Assembly (NCBI GenBank): GCA_027625915.1
Contig: JANTQA010000026.1
Location: forward strand, 1,922,001 to 1,986,000
Origin: Anaeramoeba flamelloides
Taxonomy: Eukaryota; Metamonada; Anaeramoebidae
Direction of reading: 5' to 3'
DNA length: 64,000 nt
Below, piece after piece: positions 44,361 to 54,939 of this stretch. The notes beneath the pieces are model-generated. The model was given only the letters and a program-made list of their open reading frames with translations. It was not told where the DNA came from and made no database searches. Position numbers and translations under genes: made by a program. Numbering within the stretch: position 1 is the stretch's first letter; every line of letters starts with the position of its first letter.

Positions 44361-45730
44361 TTGATCACCTAAAAACCAATTAGTTTTATTAACTAAAATT
44401 TGAATAAATTAATCCTGAAAAATAATAACCAAATTCTAAATTGACAGTAGTTTTGCCACAATTAAAATTTATTTAAAATAGGGAAATTAATAATTGTAAT
44501 ATCAAAAAAATACTTTTATTAAATTTATTTTTATGAAAAGAATTCATAAAATATCCCATTTTCTTAGAACTGATTTAAAAAAGTTTTTTCATTAAAAAAT
44601 AAAATTAGAGGTTATTTTTGAGTTTTATTTGGGGAAGAATTCAATTTTAAAATTAAAAAATTTCAACCAACGTTTTTTCATGAAAATTTTGAATGAAATT
44701 CCATTTTTTAACAAGGTATAATAAATTTCAACTACAATCAATAAATAAATTTTTTGTTTTCATTTTCTCTTCAAGATCAATTTTTTAGATTTTTTTGTTT
44801 TTGGGTAAATAGGATTTTGCTATGATAATTTCCACTTTTCTGTTCATATCAACTATTGATTTATTTTGATTGAGAAATTACATTTATCATCCTATTAAAT
44901 GAGTATAAAAGTACTCTGAATTTTCAAAATATTTTTTTACTTTAAAACTTATTTTAAGATAAAGTATAAATCAAAAAAACAATTGATTAAATTTTTAAAG
45001 TATACGTGTAAAGTTTCAATAGAAAATTTGTTTTCGTTAAAAAGAATAGGAATTTTTGAACTGTACTTGAAAACACTTAATCAGTTTTTTCAACAAAATA
45101 AACTCAATAATTGAGTCAAAATAACTTATTTCAAATCACTCATTTAAAGTTAACTTTTTTATAGTATCCAAATAATTGACTTGGCACAAAGTGATATTAA
45201 AAGAATTGATATATTTATCAATAAATCAATCACAAATTTCTAAAAGATTAATATTCATTCACCAGATTAATTTATAAAACCAAAGCAAAAATTGAGCTCA
45301 CTCAATTAAAATATACAGAAGAAAATATAAATTGGTTGAGAAATTAGATTTCTTAAATTTAAAAAAATTAAAAACAATACTAAATTGTCGAACCCACATA
45401 AATGAAAATATTAATTTGTATACAGAGAAATTAAAATTATTAGATTTAGAAATTAAAGCGTTTTCGATTAATCAAATTGGAAAATTCAACTAGTTAGAAA
45501 GTTCAATAATATAAAAAAATTATAGAACAACAAAATTACAATTTCAAACAACAAAAATATTTTAACTGGAAATCTTCAAAAAAAATTCTAAAATTTCGAA
45601 ATTTTACTAATTTTTTAAATAGTTACTCTTAAGTAACAAGCAAAAATAAAAATAAAAATAGTGATTTATATAAAAAAAAGTAAATATTGGTATTATGAAG
45701 ACTTCAATCATTTTTTATGGGATTGTGACA

Positions 45731-45812
45731 AGGTTTTTTTTAATTTAAGAAAGAAACCGAAAATTTATTTAATTTACTGTTTATTTCTTAAAAAAAAAAA
45801 AAAATAACGACG
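45731..45812. repeat. Hairpin array H6a (inside LINE L5)
   Basis: A single type-B palindrome (AGGTTTTTTTTAATTTAAGA folding on TTTATTTCTTAAAAAAAAA). It interrupts the LINE at nearly the same codons as H1b does in L1. Confidence 0.75.
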
Positions 45813-46013
45813 TAAAGACTCTGAAAAAAATCGAAAAATCTGTATATCTTAATTCTATAAAAAAAAATAAAAAAATTAATAATATCTCTAGTATTATTAA
45901 TAAAAAGATTTCTTCATTTATATTATCATTAGTAAGTGATAATGTAATTTGTTAATCTTTAACAAAATATCTAAAAAAAAAAGTTTAGAAATTAGGTTAC
46001 ATACATAGAATGA

Positions 46014-46528
46014 TGTAGAGTGCCGAGGTTTTCTTGAGATTTTCTATTTTATTTGTCAAGTGTTCTTGTTTTTTTGGGTTTTTTTTGGGGGGGTTCTATT
46101 TTATTTGGAAAATCTATTGATTTTCGTTGGTTTTTTTTTAAATTTTCTATTTATTTGGAAAATCAATAGATTATCCAAATAAAATAGAAAACCTCAAAAA
46201 AACCTCAAAAAAATCAAGAATACTTAACAAATAAAATAGAAAACCTTAAAAAAACCTAGAAGACCACACAAATAAATATATAACTCAAAATAACCTAACA
46301 AAAATTTATTGATTATCCAAATAAATAGAAAATTCAAAAAAACCTAACGAAAATCAATAGATTTTCCAAATAAAATAGAAAACCTCAAAAAAACCTAATA
46401 AAAATCTATTGATATTCTAAATAAATCGAAAACTCAATAAAAGCTGACTGTCTTTTTCCAGAATTCAAAAGTATGGAGAAAAAACAAAGATTTTACTCAA
46501 TTCTTTTAATTTAAAAAAAAACTAACTG
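46014..46528. repeat. Hairpin array H6b (3' end of LINE L5)
   Basis: It starts GTAGAGTGCCGAGGTTTTCT, then long type-C palindromes (AAAATCTATTGATTTTCGTT and complements repeated at 46110-46440) and a type-A module (46448-46528). It lies between the LINE's AATTAGG and its terminal stem-loop. Confidence 0.78.
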
Positions 46529-47005
46529 TATACAAAAGAAAAGTAATTTTCTCTCTTAAAATATAAATAAAAAAAAAATTTGAAAAATGGAAAAAACATG
46601 CAAAAAATTTGAAGAAAAATATTTAAATTTATCAGTATATAAAATGTTAATTTTTTCTTGTCTTCAAGAATTAAATCTTTGGGATTATTTTTATTTTGCA
46701 GATAAATTCAAAAAATATCAAAAAAAGTTGGTTCGATTTCCATTTTTTATAAATCAATAACTCTGTTTCTTAAACAATACAGGACAAAGAACATTTCCAA
46801 ACACACTAATTTTCTGCCAAGTTTCCTAACATTTAAAATGAAAAAAATTGTTTATTCAAAACAAAGTAAAAAATTTAAAAAAATAGAAAAGGAAGAAAAA
46901 TTTTGAAAACATTTATTTGAATTTATCAGTATCGGAATTAAAAATGAGAAAATGTCAAAAATGTATATATATATATATATATATATTATTATTAATGAAT
47001 ATATT

Positions 47006-47435
47006 TTAATCTAAATCGTCAAGTAATTCTTGTAATGAATTATTTTTATTAATTAATTCATTTTTTTCGTTTAATAAATTTTTATTTTGAACTTGTAAAG
47101 AATTCAATTGTTTTAATAATATTTTCAATTTTTTCCCAAATTTTTCAACTAATTGTTTGGTTTCCAGCTTATTTTGTTCTTTATTTTCAATGATAATTTG
47201 ATTTAATTGTTTATTCATTGAGATTAATTTTCTTAAATTTTGTTCATTGTCTTGGTTTTTTTGGTTAGACTTCTCTAATTGCGATTTCAATGTTTTAACT
47301 TCTTCTCCTTTGATGCTATTATTTTGTATCGACTGGTGTTTTAATTTCTTTGATAATTCTGCAATTTTTAAATTTTTTTCTTTTAATTGCTTTTCTAAAT
47401 CAATAATTTGAGGATCATTAATACTGTTGCTGTTG

Positions 47436-47473
<38 letters not shown>

Positions 47474-48478
47474 AGTGTTGGTATTATTATTTAGATTATT
47501 CATTTTTGATTTTTTCAATGAGTGTTTATTTAAAGAATTTCTTTTATTCCTAGGATCCTCTGAAAAGGCCTTTTTAAAGAATTGCTTTTGAGACAAGGAA
47601 ATTGTGTTTCGGTTTTTACGATAATTTTTCATTTTTGACTTGGCTGAGACATTTTTTTTTTTTAAATGATCCAAATTTTTCAGGTTGCTCATTGTTTTAT
47701 TTTGGCCCCTGCCTCTCCCACCAACTTTTCTTTTCCCTCTTCCTTTTAATTTTTCGATGTCGGTTTTACGCTGAAATGTGGAATTGGGTGTTTTATTATA
47801 AGAATCTAAATTCTTATCGTTGAGATTCGATCTCTCGTTTTGCGTTATTTCGTTTTGTAATTTGCCAATTTGGATTTCTGATTCTTCATTCTTTTGCCTT
47901 AAGAAATCAGCCATGACACTAAATTCTTCTTGTTGGAGTTTTAGTTGCCCCTTTAGCATTTTAACTTTTGTTTTGGCCCCTTTCAATGCATTTCTTTTCT
48001 GTATTAATTTATTTTGTCTTTTAATGATCTCTTGCTTCAATTTTTCAATTATTTGGAGCAGCTCACCAGTTTTACTTCTCGACAGCTCATTCACCTGGTT
48101 TTGCAAGGTCTTGACTTTTTTTTCTAAAATCCTCTTCTCCGTTTCTAATTCCATTAACGAGATCTCGTGTGAGGTTTCTAATTGGCTTGAATAATCAACA
48201 CTTGCTTCATAGGAAGTGGTTGTTTGCAATTCATTCTCCTGATTAGAATTAGGGTCATTTGCAAATCTTTCAGTCTTGTTGTCTGCTTTCTTCGGTTTTC
48301 TTTTCTTCCTTTTGGTTGGTGTTTTTTTGGTAAGAGTTAGATCAGGTTTGTTAGTTTCCTTTTCTTTGGGGTGAAACCTTCCTCTTGGTGAATTTGTTTT
48401 TTTGGCTTTTGTTTCCTGTTTTGTTTGGTTTTTTTTATTGATTTTGATTCCAGATCTTGGTGTGGCTTTTTTGTTCAT
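47006..48478 (-). CDS. Coiled-coil protein of unknown function
   Basis: An uninterrupted 490-residue frame that I do not recognise. Residues 1-75 are strongly basic (Lys/Arg/Thr/Pro, with KRKKRKPKK resembling a nuclear localisation signal). Residues about 105-215 form a predicted coiled coil (SLMELETEKRILEKKVKTLQ and onward). A second basic, Gly/Arg-containing stretch lies near 245-260 (KGRGKRKVGGRGRG), a poly-Asn run near 335-355 (an ATT/ATT-type repeat at 47440-47475 on the plus strand), and a second coiled coil from about 365 to the end, closing LQELLDDLD. There is no membrane segment or catalytic motif. The ATG lies at 48476-48478 with no in-frame upstream alternative before T-rich sequence. 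Codon use and base composition are like the other host genes. It could be a cytoskeletal or chromatin-associated scaffold, but this is inference from composition alone. Confidence 0.65.
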
Positions 48479-49162
48479 GTCTGGGTTTTGTTTGTAGAAA
48501 GTGGAAAGGATCTATCAACTAAAAAGAGAAGTTCAAAAAAATAAAAAAGTAAAAGACGTTATTAAATTGCGTTTTGTTCTTGGAAAAACAAAAAAAGAAA
48601 AAATTACAAATTGTTTTCTTGTATTTTTTACAAAAGAGTCAAGAAGGGTTTTTGAAGAAAAAAAATTGACTAACCTAATTACAATTGATTGTTTTTTTTT
48701 GTAAACAATCTTGTTTCGATTTAGAATATTTGCAAGGTAGTTTTTTTCGGAAAGATCAAAATTAGAAACAAAAGTTTCGAAGAAATTTGCTCAAGTATCA
48801 GAAATTACCTTTTGTTTTGAAGGTTGTGTTTTAAAAAATTCCAAAGGACCAAAAGCTTTGAAGCAAAAGTCGGAAAAATGGAAAAATGAATTTTTGCATG
48901 ATTGTTTTTTTTAGGAAAAACTTTTTCCAATTTCTTAATGATCGACAAAAATCAACTTTTTGGAAAAATGTTTATCTCTAAAAAAAGATCAAAAATGATT
49001 AAAAGATTTAAAATACAAAATATTCCACTTGAATTGGAGACTTTTTAGGAATTTATTCTTTTTCCAGATGCAAATATGTGAATTATTTTCCAAATAAAAA
49101 GAATTTAAGGTGGTTGTTGGAATTGAATACTTCAATAACATTACACACTTTGTTCTTTCATT
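48479..49162. other. 5' flank of the coiled-coil gene
   Basis: A 67-codon frame at 48501-48704 has no ATG start and no family match. Otherwise empty up to the 49163 palindrome. Confidence 0.45.
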
Positions 49163-49212
49163 TTTGTTCTGATCAGATATTAAAAGATCTTCTGATATCT
49201 GATCAGAACAAA
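49163..49212. repeat. Perfect 18-bp palindrome arms
   Basis: TTTGTTCTGATCAGATAT (49163-49180) is exactly complementary to 49195-49212, with a 14-base loop. It lies between the coiled-coil gene and LINE L6. Confidence 0.85.
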
Positions 49213-49225
49213 TAATTTCACTAAT

Positions 49226-50711
49226 AAAAATCAGTTTTTAATCAATGTACAATTATAAAAGATATAATAAATATATAAGAGATTTTGAAATGAAACCTAA
49301 AAATGTCACAACTAAAAAAACTTTTCTTCCAAATAAAATTTTTAATCTTGGTATTTGGTTAGATACAAAAAAAATCATATAAAATTTAACCTTGATAAAG
49401 TTAAGGCGAATTTCCAAAAGTTAATCAATACTTTACAACAAAAAAATTTTACAAATGGATTAAAAATACAGTTTTTACAAGCAATATCATATAGCCAATA
49501 ATTATATGGATTAGAAATATTTGATTTGACATAAACAGATTTTAAAGATATTGATACTTTGATTAATAAAAAAATAACAGAATTTTTTATTAATCACATA
49601 AACTACCTCCTAGGCTTATTTATTAAAAAAGAAGTAAAAATTGATCCCGTAAGGATAAAAATATATAAAAGAAGATTTAAGTTAATTCGATAAATAAATT
49701 TTTTGGTTTTGTTGAATTAATATTTTATCTTCCTTTTAGAAAAAAAGAATTTATAATTATTAATTGGTACTCCAAAAAAATAAAATAGTTAGAATATGAA
49801 CTAGAAAATTTTAGAATTATAAATTTAGAAAATATCCCAAGTTGAAAAATCTAACAACAAAGGATATTTAAAATGCAAGGGTTCAATTTCAATTTTAAAA
49901 CTCAGAAATTTTACTAATTACCTTAACCGCTATTCGTATGTCATGAATAAAAATAAATCAAAATATTGTCATGTAAATTATGTAAAAAACAAACAATTTA
50001 GAAATAATTGAATATTTTGAACCATTTTCTATTGAATTGTACGGCCTATGAAAATAATCGCAAAAGTTGGATATCTGAATTGAAAAAAATTAATATATCT
50101 AAATTATTAAAAAATAATAATATTTCTAATATTATTACAAAAAAAAATTTTCTCTTGCTTATTAGTCTTAGTGGTCTATAAACTAATTTGATAATTTCTT
50201 TAATTAAAGTCCTAAATAATAATTTATAAATTCATAAAAGTGCGTCAAGCTACTATTTTTATTTTTAAATTTAGAAAAAAACCGAAAATTTAAGAAATTT
50301 TCTTTTTTTTCTTAAATTAAAAAGTACCTAAATGAGGTTCTATTGCGGTTTTCTATTTTATCTGTTAAGTGTTCTAGGTTTTTTTGAGGTTTTTTATTTT
50401 CTTTTTTAAGTGTTTTAGTTTTTTTTTTGAGGTTACCTATTTTATTTATGAAGTGTTCTAGGTTGTTTTGAGGTTTTCTATTTTATTGTTAAGTATTCTT
50501 GATTTCTTTGAGGTTTTTTTGAGGTTTTCTATTTTATTTGGATAATCTATTTATTTTACAAATAAACAGAAAAATCAAGAAAATATAATGGTGATTTTTC
50601 AAAATTCAAAAGAATAGAGAAAAATCATATATTTAAATTAATTCTTTTAAATAAAAAAAAACACATTAAAAAGATAGTTTAATAATACCCCCCCTAAATA
50701 ATAACAATAAT
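49226..50711 (+). mobile_element. LINE copy L6, with array H7 in its 3' end
   Basis: 5'-truncated, starting just before ILYLGIWLD-type sequence (AATCTTGGTATTTGGTTAGA, 49342), and parallel to L7 through SQLLYGLEIFDLT (about 49490), the zinc-knuckle region and LISLSGL. The 3' UTR is interrupted near 50239 by an array that ends by 50668. The LINE-type tail TAAATAATAACAATAATAAA resumes at 50695. ATCAGTTTTTA occurs at both outer edges (49230-49240 and 50720-50730), consistent with a target duplication around LINE plus array. Confidence 0.75.
50239..50668. repeat. Hairpin array H7 (3' end of LINE L6)
   Basis: It starts GTGCGTCAAGC, then type B (50255-50330), several type-C units with AAGTGTTCTAGGTTTTTTTG (50367) repeated about every 50 bp, and a type-A end (50590-50668). 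Confidence 0.75.
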
Positions 50712-52063
50712 AAAAAAAGATCAGTTTTTATTCATCATTCACTTATTTATTATTCAATTAAAAAATTTATAAAAAATGAAATTAATGTAAAATTTTTACT
50801 TGCTTATTACTCAAAAGAAGGAATTGGTGTTTACCAAGGAGATCCATTATCTCCTTTATTATTGGGATTTATTACTCATTTTCTCTTAGAAAAAATTAAA
50901 TCACTAGCGTTACATATTCAAATGTTTGCAGATGATCTGATTTTACTGATGAAAGGATCATTAATAGAAATAAATTTTCAATTACAAAAAATCTTTAAAA
51001 TAATAAAAGATTTTGGAATGAATCCTAATGATGATAAAACTAAAAAAACTTTAATTCCAAATGAAATTTTATATCTTGGTATTTGGCTAGATAAAAAAAC
51101 TCATTTAAAATTTAACCTTGATAAAGTTAAGTCGAATTTCCAAAAGTTAATCAATATCTTATAACAAAAAAATTTTTCTAATGGATTAAAAATTCAATTT
51201 TTTAAAGCTGTATTACATAGCCAATTATTATATGGTTTAGAAATATTTGATTTGACTGAAACAGATTTTAAAGATATTGATACTTGGATTAATAAAAAAA
51301 ATTACAAAATTTTTATTAATCAACCCACACTCACCAAGGCTTATTTATAAAACTGAAGCAAAAATTGATCCCGTAAGGATAACGATATATAAAAGAAGAT
51401 TTAAGTTAATTCAAAAATTAAAAATCCTCCATTATGATGAATTAATTAATTATCGTCCTTTTAGAAAATAAGAATCAGAAAATATAAATTGGTACTCCAA
51501 AAATTTAAAACAATTGGAAAATGAACTAGAAAATTTTAGAATTGAAAAACTTAGAAAATAGTCCAAGTTGGAAAGTTTAAGAATATCTAAAATAGTACAA
51601 ATCAATAATACTATCAATAAGCAGCAAAGATGTTTAAAATGGAAGGGCTCAACTTCAATTTTAAAACTCGGAAATTTTACTAATTACCTTAACAAGTACT
51701 CTTATGTTATGAATAAAAACAAATCAAAAACATGTGAATTATGTAAAAAAATAAACAATTAGATATTATTGAAGATTTAGAACATTTTCTATGGAACTAC
51801 TCAGCCTATGAAAATAATCGCAAAATCTGGATATCTGAATTAAAAAAAATTAATATATCTAATATATTAAATAATAATAATATTTCTAATATTATTATAA
51901 AAAAGGATTAAAACTCTTTATTAGCCTTAGTGGGTAATAAACTAATTTTTGAGTCTTTAATTAAATTCCTAAATAAAAATTTAGGAATTCGGGCAAATAA
52001 GAGGGGTCAATAACTCCTCATTAAATAATAAAAAAAATAATAAAAAAAAAGATCAGTTTTTTA
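50712..52063 (+). mobile_element. LINE copy L7, best-preserved reverse transcriptase
   Basis: A non-LTR retrotransposon fragment, truncated at its 5' end and flanked by AAAAAAAGATCAGTTTTT at 50712-50729 and near 52044-52062. It encodes GVYQGDPLSPLLLGFITHFL (from 50826) and QMFADDLILLMKG, reverse-transcriptase motifs around the catalytic FADD (near 50928), then ILYLGIWLDKKTH, SQLLYGLEIFD and a CxxC zinc-knuckle with HFLWNYSAY. Several stops and frame changes interrupt it. The 3' end is TTTAGGAATTCGGGCAAATA, a weak GAGG/CCTC stem-loop, then TTAAATAATAAAAAA. No array is present. It is the family reference for this window. Confidence 0.88.
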
Positions 52064-53059
52064 ATGTTTAATTCAACAATTCCTTCCCCAAGTTAAAAAA
52101 AAAACTACTAAAAAGATATTTACATAATAATTATTAATTTGATTCGCTATTTGTAAAAAAATAATAATTATTCAGTAAAAACTGATATTTTTTTACCAAA
52201 ACCAATACATAACCCCCCACCCCCCCACCCCTTTACTACTTTTGGGGGGTAGTGATTTAAACTGACCATTTATATAAGAAGGGGCAGGTTTTTAATAGGG
52301 TATATCATTGTATAAATAATCATTGGATTGATTTTTCAATGCAAAGTATTTTATCTAAAGCAAATACAATTTTTATACAAAATTCAAGAATAAATTAGAA
52401 CAAAAAGAATAATTTTGTTATTGTAAAAATAAAAATAAAAAACTATAAAAATGAAAATATATTTATTTTTTATTTGAAGTGCTTAAGGGATATTTTACAG
52501 AAAATTAAAACAAAAGGAAAAAAAAACAAATCTGTTTTTGACCACAAAATTATCATAAAATTTGTTGAAATATGATAAAAAATCATTTAATATCAAAACA
52601 AAAAGTGTATTATTTGATGAAGAAAACTTTATCGAATAGAGTCAATTACAACTGTTCTAAAATTTTTTTTTGAATTGAAAAAGTCTTAATGAAGTTGAAA
52701 ATAGATTCCTTTAGTTTGGTTTCTTAAACTTTTTGGCTGGTATTTCCAAAAAAAAAAATTGGGAATGTTTGGATTATTTCTTCAGATGATGCCCTAAATA
52801 TGTAAAAAAAAAAACAGTAATTGGAAAAAATACATCAAAAAATTCAAGTTAAATTACGATCAATATAATTAAATAAAAAAATCTTTTTGTAATCTATTTT
52901 TCTAATAATGGTTAACTCGTAAATCTCCAATTGTTTTTATTAGATCTCCCCAATTGATGATATATTTTACAATAATAAAATACAACTATATTTATACTAT
53001 AACACCACCCACCCCATCTTTCTTTGATTTTTTTTTTCATCTTCTATCAACCTATCTAT
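52064..53059. other. Gene-free stretch with C/G tract
   Basis: Apart from the C-rich tract at 52211 I see nothing. Confidence 0.5.
52211..52258. other. C-rich/G-rich tract
   Basis: CCCCCCACCCCCCCACCCC followed 15 bases later by TTTTGGGGGGTAGTG. It has potential for i-motif/G-quadruplex or a C/G hairpin in a region otherwise almost free of G and C. Confidence 0.7.
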
Positions 53060-53612
53060 ATAAAACCTGTTTCAAATAGCATGATGATAAATATATATTG
53101 TATTATCAATTATTTTTGGTATTTAACTTGAAAAACAAATAATAAACAATTAGAATAATACACATGGAAGAGCAATCGATAAATGATTGTAAGGAAAAAT
53201 AATCAACCAATTTATTGTAGTAACAATTCCATAGCCCAAATTCTTTAGTATCATTGTAAAAATAACAATATTCATTTTGATATTCAATAGAAGATCAAAT
53301 AAAATTCGAATATAAATCAATATCATTTTTCTACAATCATTTTCACTGTTTCAATAACATTAGAATAAAACTTTCTTATCAAATAACTATCGATCGTTTA
53401 ATAAAAAAAAAAATTTCTCCCATTTAGTTGCAAATGAATTCGGCTTCAAAAGCCAAAATGTGAAAAAAAAGAAAAATGTGAAAAAATGAAATCTATTTTA
53501 AAATAGCCATAAAAATAATTTTCTTCTAATATTCATTTAACCCTTTTAAAGACCTGTAATTCACTCACCACAACTGGTTTCCCTTTTATTTAAAAAATAG
53601 TTTGATATATGT
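53060..53612. mobile_element. R3 element, copy d
   Basis: About 550 bp similar along its length to the 13.1-13.8 kb copy (AATAATACACAT, CAATCATTTTCACTGTTTCA, AAAATGTGAAAAAATGA, TTTTCTTCTAATATTCAT in the same order). The left end AAACCTGTTTCAAATAG and right end CCCTTTTATTTAAAAAATAG are degraded forms of the R3 termini, so this is an old copy. Confidence 0.6.
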
Positions 53613-54009
53613 TCTTATATGATTCGTTATCAGAGAATCATCTGTCGATTTTATGTGAAATATTTGTTCATTTTAACGGTTATTTTCGTTTTTCTAAAAA
53701 CCGGTTCTTTTCCATCTTTATTAATGACCCAAATTGTTTTTTTATTAAAAAATAATAAATATTTAAAATAGAGTTCTAAAATTGAATATATTCACTAATT
53801 CTTAAATATTTATTAAAGTCAAACATCAAATTTCTAGCAAATGACTTTGGTAAAAGGGCAATTGGCTACAGTTCTGTCTATTCTCCAAAAAAGAAACAAA
53901 TAACTATTAATTTCGTTATTGACCCCTCTATTTCAAAAACTCATAATATTATACAATTTGATCCCTTTTAAAACATGTATTACAATTAAACAAAAACGCT
54001 AGATTAATG

Positions 54010-54530
54010 TAACGAATACCTTGATAAACTATTATAGTAGTGAATAAATACCTGATCTGAAAAAAATCCCTGATAAGATTTTTAAATTGTGAATAATCAG
54101 AAAATTGTTCTGTAATTTCTTTTATTTTCAAAATAAAATCCTTTTTATAAATAACCCAATTTATTTTGAATTAAGTAATAAACCTACCTAAAGTTCATTA
54201 AAGTGAGGTGTATCTTGAAAACTCGAATAATTGTTTCATATTATTTATTAGATCAACTTTTTTTGAAAAACAATATGGTTTTATAGAGGTTTGCTAGGGT
54301 TTGGAAAATAATAATTCTTATTCTGAGTTTTTGATTGACTGGATAGTATTTTGAACAAGTGTAATTTCATTAATCATCATTCTAATAAGTGGGTGAGTTA
54401 TAATTTTAAAAATTTGATTCTTAAAAAAAAAAATTTTTAAATAAAAGAAATTACATAACAATTTTGATAATACTCTAAATTAAAAATCTTTTACTGGATT
54501 TTTAACATGAAAGATAATTTTTTCGCTCCT
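54010..54530 (+). mobile_element. R2 foldback element, copy c
   Basis: An uninterrupted copy, same orientation as copy b, upstream of GCN2. It has TCCCTGATAAGATTTTTAAA at 54067 and the inverted arm near 54470-54499, with the shared interior AATAAACCTACCTAAAGTTC (54176). It ends about 400 bp before the GCN2 start and may contribute upstream sequence to that gene. Confidence 0.7.
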
Positions 54531-54939
54531 ACACTCAATAAATCAATCCAATAATGATTCAATAAATAAAGAGTAGTATTTTTTTTCAATTTCCTTCAAA
54601 ACAATTAGCTATATCCCCATAAGAAGTATAAAGAACTTTCATTAACAACAACATTCAACATGAAAATGTTGGGGACTTAATAAGTCTATCCTTTTCGGAA
54701 AACGGGGAGAAAACTAACTTTTTCAGAATTTAAAATTCAGACTATTAATATAAATATTAATGCCAAATAACTAAATAACACACACCAATAATCATATTCT
54801 CTGAAGAAAGTTAAATAAATGATTGCGGTTTCCTTAAAATTCTTGAAGAAAGTAATCATTTTTTGGTGCAGTTTATCCTGCACAAATTCCTTTTGAATAA
54901 CGAATAAAAAAATTTTTTTTTTTTATTGTTCTTTTTCGA

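Larger units (their letters stand above)
45000..46575 (+). mobile_element. LINE copy L5, with two hairpin arrays
   Basis: Similarity to L7 runs from about 45150 (AATAATTGACTTGGCACAAA) through LIYKTEAKIDPV-like sequence at 45262 to HHFLWDCDK at 45700-45731. An 85-bp array (45731-45812) interrupts it. The LINE resumes (GAAAAATCTGTATATCTTAA, 45822) to TTTAGAAATTAGG at 45983. A 0.5-kb array (46014-46528) then precedes a GAAAAGTAATTTTC stem-loop (46538-46551), TCTCTT and an A-rich tail. Degenerate. Confidence 0.7.
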
